DNA from: Lachnospiraceae bacterium
Lineage (GTDB): Bacteria; Bacillota; Clostridia; Lachnospirales; Lachnospiraceae
Assembly: GCA_015057665.1 (NCBI GenBank)
Contig: SVDY01000014.1
Coordinates: forward strand, 1-50,093
Length of the DNA: 50,093 nt
Reading direction: 5' to 3'
Shown here piece by piece: positions 44,224 to 50,093 of the stretch (position 1 is its first letter; every line of letters begins with the position of its first letter). The notes below the pieces were generated by a model. That model was not told where the DNA came from and did no database searches. It was given only the letters and a program-made list of their open reading frames with translations. The position numbers and the translations under genes are program-made.

Positions 44224-44596
44224 ATGTGGATTGGTGAGCATGTTTCTTAATTGCATCAAAGCTTTCGGAACTGATGACATGTTCAATGCGGCAGGCATCC
44301 TCAGCGGCGATCTGCGGATCAACCCCGAGCCTTACAAGCCAGGTAGTAAGGAGTTCGTGGCGTTCGAAAATCATCTCTGCGATGGCAAGTCCGGATTCCG
44401 TTAATGTTATGTATCCTTCCCTGGAAACGACGATGTGTTCCTTCTCGCGAAGATTCTTCATGGCAACGCTGACGCTTGATTTCTTAAAGTCAAGTTCGTT
44501 GGCGATGTCCACGGAGCGGACAACAGGAAGACGTTTGCTTAAGGTAAGAATAGTTTCAAGATAGTTTTCTGCGGATTCATTTATATGCATTGTCAT
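44222..44596 (-). CDS. DtxR-family metal-dependent repressor
   Basis: The 124-residue protein has a winged-helix domain (about 1-70; VDIANELDFKKSSVSVAMKNLREK) and a metal-binding/dimerisation domain, without a C-terminal SH3 domain. The primary metal site reads RHELL and DACRIEHVIS. The Cys with Glu-His spacing is that of iron-sensing DtxR/IdeR (Cys102-Glu105-His106), not of MntR. The N-terminal helix, however, has Asn where DtxR has Met10. ATG 44596 has GAGGTG six bases upstream. It diverges from feoA and probably represses it with Fe2+ (inference). Confidence 0.88.
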   Translation of the reverse strand: MTMHINESAENYLETILTLSKRLPVVRSVDIANELDFKKSSVSVAMKNLREKEHIVVSREGYITLTESGLAIAEMIFERHELLTTWLVRLGVDPQIAAEDACRIEHVISSESFDAIKKHAHQST

Positions 44597-44769
44597 TGGT
44601 ATCACCTCGGATTCTTATATGTATTAAAAAGAATGAAAAAATAGGATTAGACTATTCTGTAATATTACATAAATATACCATAAAGGAGAAAGAACATCAA
44701 ACAGAAATTACATGAAAACCAGACAGACTCAAAATCAAAACAATCCTAGAAAATTGTGGAAAATAATCC

Positions 44770-44821
44770 TTGACAAAAAAGAAAACCGGGACTAAAATGA
44801 TAAGGGTTAGATAAACCTAAC
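44770..44821 (+). promoter_or_regulatory. feo promoter with DtxR-type operator
   Basis: TTGACA (44770-44775) and TAAAAT (44793-44798) are 17 bp apart. The inverted repeat GTTAG-ATAAAC-CTAAC (44806-44821) lies at the predicted transcription start and resembles DtxR/IdeR boxes. Confidence 0.75.
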
Positions 44822-44863
44822 GTAAATTTTAACTTTCTAACTTCTGTTGATTTGGGAGGCATT

Positions 44864-45076
44864 ATGAATCTTTTACATGCGGATATAGAAAAAGAATACA
44901 TCATTAAAGAAATCGTGACAGACGACGAAGAGATGGACGCGTTCCTCTTTTCCCTTGGTTGTTACAGTGGAGAACCAATTACTGTAATCAATCACATCAG
45001 AGGCGGATGTATCGTTTCTATTAAGGATGCAAGATATACCATTGACCATGAACTGGCCAGTGCTATCCAGATATAG
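44864..45076 (+). CDS. feoA: Ferrous iron transport protein FeoA
   Basis: The 70-residue SH3-like protein assists FeoB in Fe2+ uptake at the membrane. It has the family pattern: ...FLFSLGCYSGEPITVINHIRGGCIVSIKDARYTIDHELASAI... (landmarks LGCYSGEPITV and ARYTIDHELA). A longer frame opens at 44852 with TTG, but GGGAGG before ATG 44864 fixes the start. The stop codon lies inside a terminator-like hairpin that separates it from feoB. Confidence 0.9.
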   Translation: MNLLHADIEKEYIIKEIVTDDEEMDAFLFSLGCYSGEPITVINHIRGGCIVSIKDARYTIDHELASAIQI

Positions 45077-45104
45077 TGATTGGAGGGAATCACTATATTT
45101 TTTT
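45073..45104 (+). terminator. Terminator/attenuator between feoA and feoB
   Basis: A perfect 9-bp stem ATAGTGATT (45073-45081) with AATCACTAT (45088-45096) is followed by ATTTTTTT. It starts at the feoA stop codon. Confidence 0.85.
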
Positions 45105-45265
45105 AGTCAGTAGGTTAGTGAGAACTAATTGGTGGCAGATGCGACTGACCGCATTCGGACGATCGAAACAGTACACAATAAGACTTGTGATGTCCCGATC
45201 AGAGGTTAGAGACAATACATAATAAGTCAGCTCTTTTAGACTTTGAAAAACAGGAGGAAAAACAA

Positions 45266-47266
45266 ATGAGAATTGCTTTGACAGGTAATCCAAACAGTGG
45301 AAAGACCACAATGTACAACGCTTTAACGGGAAGAACCGAACGTGTTGGAAACTGGGCTGGTGTAACCGTAGATAAGAAAGAAAGCCCGGTAAAGAAAAAC
45401 TTTTACAATGGAGAGGAAGAAATTATTGCAGTAGACCTTCCGGGAGCTTACTCCATGTCTCCATTTACATCCGAAGAAAGTATTACAAGCAGCTATGTTA
45501 AGAATGAAAATCCGGATGTGATCATCAATATCGTAGATGCGACAAACTTAAGCCGAAGCTTATTTTTTACAACACAGCTTTTAGAATTAGGCGTACCCGT
45601 TGTTGTGGCCCTCAACAAGAGTGACATCAATGAAAAGAAAGAGACTAAGATTAACATAGCAGAGCTGTCCAAAAAATTAGGATGTCCTGTCGTTGAGACG
45701 GTATCTACAGAAGCCGGACAGCATAACGGCCTTGAAAATGTAATTAAAAAAGCAATGGAATTAAAGGGAACAGCACAGAAAGCACCTTACATACAGGAAA
45801 GTGTTGATCTGACCAATAAAGAAGCGGTTGTTGCCGCTGACAGAAAACGTTTTGAATTTGTAAATGGAATTGTTTCCAAAGTAGAAAAACGTAAAGTACT
45901 CACAAACAGAAAGAACAGCCAGGATAAAATCGATGCCATTCTTACCAAACCATGGTTCGGTATCCCAATCTTTGCTCTTGTTATGTTCCTCGTATTTGAC
46001 ATTTCCCAGTCTACACTTGGACCTTTCATCGCAGATACATTAGTTGGATGGATCGAAGGATTCCAGGGCATGGTTGCAGGTATGGTGGAAGGCGCTTCTC
46101 CATTCTTACAGTCTCTCCTTGTAGACGGTATTATCGGCGGTGTTGGTGCCGTAGTCGGCTTCCTTCCTCTTGTTATGGTAATGTATTTCCTCATGGCTTT
46201 ATTGGAAGACTGCGGCTATATGGCACGAGTATCCGTTGTTCTTGACCCTATTTTCAAAAAAGTAGGTTTATCCGGTAAATCTGTAATTCCTTTTGTTATC
46301 ACAACAGGATGTGCAATCCCTGGAATCATGGCCTGCCGTACCATTCGTAACGAAAGAGAGAAAAGAGCAACAGCCATGCTTGCTCCATTTATGCCATGCG
46401 GTGCCAAACTTCCGGTTATCGCTTTATTCGCAGGGGCATTCTTCGCAGATGCTTCCTGGGTTGGTACAATGATGTACTTCGTGGGTATCGCATTAATTTT
46501 CTTTGGTGCATTACTTGTAAATAGAATCGCAGGACACAAACATAGAAAATCTTTTTTCATCATGGAGCTTCCTGAGTATAAGATTCCAAGCTTAAAGAGA
46601 GCTTTCCTGTCCATGTGTTCCCGCGGCTGGTCTTACATCGTAAAAGCCGGAACCATCATTTTAGTATGTAACACAGCAGTTCAGATTATGCAGGGCTTCA
46701 ACTGGCAGTTCCAGTTAGTAGAAGAAGGTATGGAAGCAACATCCATTCTTGCAGGTATTGCCTCTCCAATTGCTATTGTCTTAGTTCCAATTTGTGGTGT
46801 GGCAGCATGGCAGCTTGCAGCGGCGGCAGTTACAGGCTTTATTGCAAAAGAAAATGTAGTTGGTACACTTGCTGTCTGCTACGCGATTACAAACTTCATC
46901 GACACAGATGAACTTGCCTTAGTGGGCGGTGCTTCTGAAGTGGCTGCAGTTATGGGACTTACAAAGGCAGCAGCCCTTGCATACCTTATGTTCAACCTTT
47001 TCACGCCTCCTTGTTTCGCAGCACTTGGTGCTATGAACTCTGAGATTAGTGATAAGAAATGGTTCTGGGGCGGCATCGGACTTCAGTTTGCCACAGGATA
47101 TGTAGTTGCCTTCCTTGTGTACCAGATTGGTACCCTTCTTACAGAAGGTACAGTAGGTGCGGGATTTGTGCCTGGTCTTATTGCAGTTGCAGCCATCGTA
47201 GCATTTATTGTATACTTGATTCAGAAGACAGACAAAGAACTGGCAGCACAAAGTGCGACAAAATAA
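45266..47266 (+). CDS. feoB: Ferrous iron transporter FeoB
   Basis: The 666-residue transporter has an N-terminal GTPase domain with G1 GNPNSGKTTMYNAL, G3 DLPGAYSM and G4 NKSD, a helical spacer domain, and a membrane domain from about residue 230 with two Gate motifs (VVGFLPLVMVMYFLMALLED near 300; VIPFVITTGCAIPGIMACR). The last is the conserved Cys-containing motif. It imports Fe2+ across the inner membrane. ATG 45266 follows CAGGAGG. The leader of 190 bp after the feoA terminator may carry its own regulation. Confidence 0.96.
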   Translation: MRIALTGNPNSGKTTMYNALTGRTERVGNWAGVTVDKKESPVKKNFYNGEEEIIAVDLPGAYSMSPFTSEESITSSYVKNENPDVIINIVDATNLSRSLFFTTQLLELGVPVVVALNKSDINEKKETKINIAELSKKLGCPVVETVSTEAGQHNGLENVIKKAMELKGTAQKAPYIQESVDLTNKEAVVAADRKRFEFVNGIVSKVEKRKVLTNRKNSQDKIDAILTKPWFGIPIFALVMFLVFDISQSTLGPFIADTLVGWIEGFQGMVAGMVEGASPFLQSLLVDGIIGGVGAVVGFLPLVMVMYFLMALLEDCGYMARVSVVLDPIFKKVGLSGKSVIPFVITTGCAIPGIMACRTIRNEREKRATAMLAPFMPCGAKLPVIALFAGAFFADASWVGTMMYFVGIALIFFGALLVNRIAGHKHRKSFFIMELPEYKIPSLKRAFLSMCSRGWSYIVKAGTIILVCNTAVQIMQGFNWQFQLVEEGMEATSILAGIASPIAIVLVPICGVAAWQLAAAAVTGFIAKENVVGTLAVCYAITNFIDTDELALVGGASEVAAVMGLTKAAALAYLMFNLFTPPCFAALGAMNSEISDKKWFWGGIGLQFATGYVVAFLVYQIGTLLTEGTVGAGFVPGLIAVAAIVAFIVYLIQKTDKELAAQSATK

Positions 47267-47407
47267 AATACGGAGACATACATTTCTGTCATAGTATTGC
47301 TGCCTCACATATCAGATGAGGGATGACTCCAGTGCCAAGTCTTATGAGTGGGAATTGGACACATGACCTGTCCGGAAATGATGCTGTAAAAAGAAAGAGG
47401 TGTTTAT

Positions 47408-47572
47408 ATGATAGATATTATATTAATTCTTATGGTAGCGGCTGCGGTTGGAGCAGCACTTGCGTACATTATAAAAGAAAAGAAAAAAGGCACCGTCTGC
47501 ATCGGATGTCCGAGTGCAGGTACCTGTTCGAAAAAGAATCGTGGAGAATGCGGCTGTCAGAATAACGAATAA
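47408..47572 (+). CDS. FeoB-associated Cys-rich membrane protein
   Basis: This 54-residue gene lies outside most automatic predictions. It has one membrane helix (about 3-22) followed by KEKKKG and a cysteine cluster, VCIGCPSAGTC...GECGC. This is the pattern of the small FeoB-associated Cys-rich proteins of Firmicutes and it follows feoB in the same direction, 141 bp downstream. AGAGGTG precedes ATG 47408. A role in handing over iron to or from FeoB is inferred from the family. A terminator follows. Confidence 0.85.
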   Translation: MIDIILILMVAAAVGAALAYIIKEKKKGTVCIGCPSAGTCSKKNRGECGCQNNE

Positions 47573-47580
47573 AGAAAAAA

Positions 47581-47619
47581 CGAACGGGATGTGTTTTACA
47601 GCATTCCGTTCGTTTTTTT
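47581..47619 (+). terminator. Intrinsic terminator of the feo operon
   Basis: CGAACGGGATG pairs with CATTCCGTTCG (one G-U); seven T follow at 47613. Confidence 0.88.
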
Positions 47620-47727
47620 GTCGTGGCGACGAGCCAAAGTCTGCGCTTGTGCAAGACCTTGGCGACCGCTTACAATCCCGGAATGCACCTTTTGGTGCTT
47701 CCGGTGATTATGCATTATTTGTATTCG

Positions 47728-48147
47728 TTATTTTTCAATAAATTCTTCTACTGCTTCAGCAGCCTGTTCTGCTTTGTCTTCCGCAGCATCAACAAGCTGT
47801 TCAATCTTTTCTTCTGCGGCTTCAACAACCTGTTCCGCTTTGTCTTCTGCTGCATCAACAAATTCTTCAAAATCTTCTTCTGTAGGAAGTTTGATGTTCA
47901 CATAACCTCGTTCGGAAGATGTGTGAATCACTTGATCAAAATCTTCATCGAAGAAATCGTCTTCATCAACAGGCTTTTCGTCTTTTGCCGGCATGTAAGA
48001 TTTGATGGTGTCTTTTACCTTATCTACCGCTTCTTTGTACTTTGGATCTTCTTCGAACTTGTCTTTTAAAAGATAAATTGTTCCGCCGATTGCAGCGGCA
48101 GCGATACCTGCTTTCACCAGTGTATCGATAATCCCTTTCTTCTTCAT
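47728..48147 (-). CDS. Membrane-anchored acidic coiled-coil repeat protein
   Basis: The 139-residue protein has one N-terminal membrane helix (about 10-28) and a highly acidic tail. Residues about 94-135 are built from Ala/Glu-rich repeats: VDAAEDKAEQ occurs twice, with VEAAEEKIEQ between. This should form a helical coiled coil. No named family is recognised, although small YtxH-like membrane proteins have a similar plan. ATG 48147 is preceded by AAGGGGGC. The upstream leader is long and structured. Confidence 0.8.
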   Translation of the reverse strand: MKKKGIIDTLVKAGIAAAAIGGTIYLLKDKFEEDPKYKEAVDKVKDTIKSYMPAKDEKPVDEDDFFDEDFDQVIHTSSERGYVNIKLPTEEDFEEFVDAAEDKAEQVVEAAEEKIEQLVDAAEDKAEQAAEAVEEFIEK

Positions 48148-48177
48148 GGAATAATTGCCCCCTTTGTTTATGAATTA

Positions 48178-48252
48178 GTATTCCGCCCTGATTGCGTCGC
48201 GGCGTAAGCAGTCCTGCTTTTGTGGACGGGTGCTTGCAGACAGGCGGATTCT
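48178..48252 (-). ncRNA. Structured leader RNA candidate of the coiled-coil gene
   Basis: A minus-strand -10 box TATAAT lies near 48263-48268 (weak -35). The leader then folds, from 5': AATCCGCC (48252-48245) closes with GGCGGAAT (48188-48181); inside, AAGCA/TGCTT and GTCC/GGAC stack into an arm with loop ACAAAAGCA. The remaining CGCGACGCAATCA strand is unpaired. I do not recognise a known riboswitch class. Confidence 0.45.
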
Positions 48253-48367
48253 TATTGTGTCTATTATATCATAAGATAACCTTTTCATGTAGAAAATATT
48301 ACAAATCTTTTTGAACTTTCTATGAAATGACAGGAAAATGACAGGAAACAGACAGAAAACTGTCTTC

Positions 48368-48396
48368 TTTACATCTACGGGCAAAATGTGTAAAAT
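48368..48396 (+). promoter_or_regulatory. Promoter of the DUF1700 gene
   Basis: TTTACA (48368-48373) and TAAAAT (48391-48396) are 17 bp apart. Together with the minus-strand leader, this accounts for the 325-bp gap 48148-48472. Confidence 0.65.
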
Positions 48397-48472
48397 AAGT
48401 AAGAACTCTGGAATATGCAAAGGATAGGGGAGAGGAACTATCACAGGCAGAAAACAGACTGGAGGAATGAAT

Positions 48473-49000
48473 ATGAACAAATATGAATTTTTGACACAAT
48501 TAGAGGAACAGCTTCGAGGCTCCGTGAGCAATCAGGAAGTGAGAGAAAGTGTTTCCTATTATCAGAGTTATATAGAAGAAGAGATGAGAAAAGGCCGCAC
48601 AGAGGAAGAGATTTTTGAAGACATTGGAAGTGCAAACACAGTTGCCAAATCCATTATTGATGCAAGAGGATACGAAACAGATACAGACAGTGTCTATGAG
48701 CAGGCAGGAAATTATGGAGGATACAAGAAACATGATTCTGAGGAGAACGGTGATTCCTATTATTATGATTCCGGCAGCCAGTCCGGCCAATATTCCGGCT
48801 ATCATTCAGAAAGAAATGATTCTAACGTAAAAGTATTCCGCACGGACGGTTGGAGAGGGACAGCCATTCTCATCGGTATTGTGATTGTACTTATTATGCT
48901 TTTGGTTTTTGCATTTCGAATTATCGCCGCATTGGTTCCGTTTCTGGTTCCATTTGCATTGGTTCTGTTCCTTATTAAAATGGTAACCGGGAAAAAATAA
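48473..49000 (+). CDS. DUF1700-family membrane protein
   Basis: The 175-residue protein begins with the DUF1700 segment NKYEFLTQLEEQLRG...VSYYQSYIEEEM...EIFEDIGSANTVAKSI (about 1-60), then a Tyr/Ser/Gly-rich disordered linker (YYYDSGSQSGQYSGYHSE), and two membrane helices at about 118-172. GGAGG at 48461 fits ATG 48473 better than ATG 48467. Such genes are commonly next to PadR regulators, but none is here. A role in envelope stress is only suggested by the family. Confidence 0.85.
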   Translation: MNKYEFLTQLEEQLRGSVSNQEVRESVSYYQSYIEEEMRKGRTEEEIFEDIGSANTVAKSIIDARGYETDTDSVYEQAGNYGGYKKHDSEENGDSYYYDSGSQSGQYSGYHSERNDSNVKVFRTDGWRGTAILIGIVIVLIMLLVFAFRIIAALVPFLVPFALVLFLIKMVTGKK

Positions 49001-49022
49001 TGTGATCAGAGGTGCGCCGCAG

Positions 49023-49112
49023 GTGACAGATGATGCAGTCAGAGATGTGCACAAGTGACAGAGGATGCAGTCAGGGATGCGCACAAGTGACAGATGATGC
49101 AGTCAGAATTTG
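49023..49112 (+). repeat. Short tandem repeat, period 32 bp
   Basis: About 2.8 copies of a 32-bp unit beginning GTGACAGATGATGCAGTCAG start at 49023, 49055 and 49087, with a few substitutions. They fill the gap between the DUF1700 gene and the phosphatase gene. Confidence 0.8.
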
Positions 49113-49170
49113 CATCTTACCATAATAGCAGTTAGTTAGAAACGATTGGAAGGAAAGGAGCAGGCAGAAT

Positions 49171-49836
49171 ATGTACAAAGCTTGTATTTTTGATTTAGAT
49201 GGAACATTATTAGATACCCTTGAGGCGATTTCTTATACAACAAATCTGACCATTGCCTCAAGAGGTATGGAGCCTATTGAAAAAGAACATTTTAAAGTAT
49301 TAGTCGGCGATGGAGCCGGCAAGCTCATTGAACGGGCATTAAAAGAGCGGGGCGATGAAGAGTTAAAATATTACGACGAAATGCTTGCTTTATATCAGAA
49401 GAACTTTGCGGTTTATTCTACTTATGAGGTGCATCCTTACGAAGGAATTCCGGAACTGCTGGCTGCACTTAAAGAAATGGGTTTAAAGATTGCTGTATTT
49501 TCCAACAAACCGCATCTGCGCGCCATTGAAAATGTGGAATCCGTATTCGGAGAAGGTTACTTTGACCATATTCAGGGGGAAAAGACCGGGATCCTTCCGA
49601 AACCGGACCCAACAGGAGCCTATGAGGTGCTGGAAAGCCTGGGGCTTACAAAGGAAGACTGTCTTTACATCGGGGATACGAATACTGATATGATGACAGG
49701 CAGAAACGCAGGCTTTGATACGGTAGGTGTGACCTGGGGATTCCGCGAAGAAGAAGAACTTCGTTCCTTTAATCCTGCTTACATTGTGCATCATCCATTG
49801 GAAGTGGTGGATATTTTAAAAGCAGCAGATAAATAA
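49171..49836 (+). CDS. HAD-family phosphoglycolate phosphatase-like protein
   Basis: The 221-residue HAD hydrolase has motif I FDLDGTLLDTLEA, motif II VFSNKPH, the motif III lysine in KTGILPKPDP and motif IV LYIGDTNTDMMTGRNAGF; the cap domain lies between residues 15 and 80. It resembles Gph more closely than do the other HAD genes in the window. ATG 49171 follows AAAGGAG. The 3' side has a stem TAATCCGG/CCGGATTA near 49873-49906 without a T run. Confidence 0.87.
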   Translation: MYKACIFDLDGTLLDTLEAISYTTNLTIASRGMEPIEKEHFKVLVGDGAGKLIERALKERGDEELKYYDEMLALYQKNFAVYSTYEVHPYEGIPELLAALKEMGLKIAVFSNKPHLRAIENVESVFGEGYFDHIQGEKTGILPKPDPTGAYEVLESLGLTKEDCLYIGDTNTDMMTGRNAGFDTVGVTWGFREEEELRSFNPAYIVHHPLEVVDILKAADK

Positions 49837-49972
49837 AATAGAAGATTTGGGAGAGCGTCTCCATATGCAGGTAATCCGGTTGATTTTTTATTCGGCCGGA
49901 TTATCGTAAAAGTATGAAATCGCACGAAATGTACATAAAATTAAAATAATATAAAAAACTTCAAAAAAAGGG

Positions 49973-50001
49973 TTGACAAAATTCTGTAAAGAAGATATAC
50001 T
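49973..50001 (+). promoter_or_regulatory. tRNA promoter
   Basis: TTGACA (49973-49978) and TATACT (49996-50001), 17 bp apart, precede the tRNA by about 20 bp. An A/T-rich stretch upstream could act as an UP element. Confidence 0.85.
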
Positions 50002-50021
50002 CTAACATGTCGAAAGGACAT

Positions 50022-50093
50022 GGGATCATAGCTCAGCTGGGAGAGCACCTGCCTTACAAGCAGGGGGTCACAGGTTCGAGCCCTGTTGGTCCC
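50022..50093 (+). tRNA. tRNA-Val (anticodon TAC)
   Basis: The cloverleaf is complete: acceptor GGGATCA/TGGTCCC (one G-U), D arm GCTC/GAGC, anticodon stem CCTGC/GCAGG with loop CTTACAA (anticodon TAC, reads GTA codons) and T arm ACAGG-TTCGAGC-CCTGT. The window ends at the last acceptor base, so the discriminator and any CCA lie outside. More tRNA genes may follow. Confidence 0.95.

Overview
The window looks like chromosomal DNA of a low-GC, anaerobic, gut-type Clostridia, most likely a Lachnospiraceae member. The signs are Shine-Dalgarno-led genes with TTGACA/TATAAT promoters, a Feo iron system with a small Cys-rich FeoB partner, a DUF2975/HTH pair, GATE-domain permeases, a dockerin-bearing secreted hydrolase and many radical-SAM and HAD proteins. 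No phage, integrase, transposase of a classical IS, rRNA or CRISPR array is visible. The assignment to family is inference from gene content.

Layout. 1-7.3 kb: the 3' end of rlmD, then a two-component system with an accessory membrane protein, an asparagine-synthase-type amidotransferase and an L,D-transpeptidase lipoprotein, which read as an envelope-response module. 7.3-8.7 kb: a broken aldo/keto reductase and an inositol-monophosphatase-family gene. 8.8-13.8 kb: the most distinctive locus, a RuBisCO-like protein (RLP), a xylose-isomerase-like TIM-barrel enzyme, an FGGY sugar kinase and a YhfZ-family regulator, headed by a strong promoter with a 30-bp palindrome just downstream. 13.85-17.1 kb: a HAD phosphatase, a LUD-domain protein and groES-groEL as one operon with a housekeeping promoter and no CIRCE element. 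17.3-18.6 kb: two gene wrecks (Rpn nuclease with an in-frame amber, TauE remnant). 18.8-22.5 kb: a second two-component module, paralogous to the first and ending in a VanY-like D,D-carboxypeptidase.

22.6-26.3 kb: tandem GATE-domain permeases and an M28 peptidase. 26.4-32.9 kb: MATE exporter, HAD phosphatase, a secreted glucosaminidase-like protein with a C-terminal dockerin, and two overlapping radical-SAM genes. 33.0-38.35 kb: two clusters of a palindromic repeat, sharing a 91-bp block in direct orientation, that bracket a DUF2975-HTH-three-lipoprotein operon with two matching operators. 38.5-41.2 kb: a fusion of a GCS2-type glutamate-cysteine ligase with a glutathionylspermidine-synthase-like ATP-grasp. 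41.3-44.2 kb: a yybP-ykoY-type (Mn2+) riboswitch with an overlapping terminator, a dispersed repeat, a CaCA-family antiporter and a second MATE exporter. 44.2-47.6 kb: a DtxR-type repressor divergent from feoA, feoB and a 54-residue FeoB-associated protein. 47.7-50.1 kb: a coiled-coil membrane-anchored protein with a structured leader, a DUF1700 protein, a Gph-like phosphatase and tRNA-Val at the right edge.

The best candidates for undescribed biology are the operator-controlled RLP sugar operon, the repeat-bracketed lipoprotein operon, the thiol-ligase fusion and the conserved dispersed repeats.
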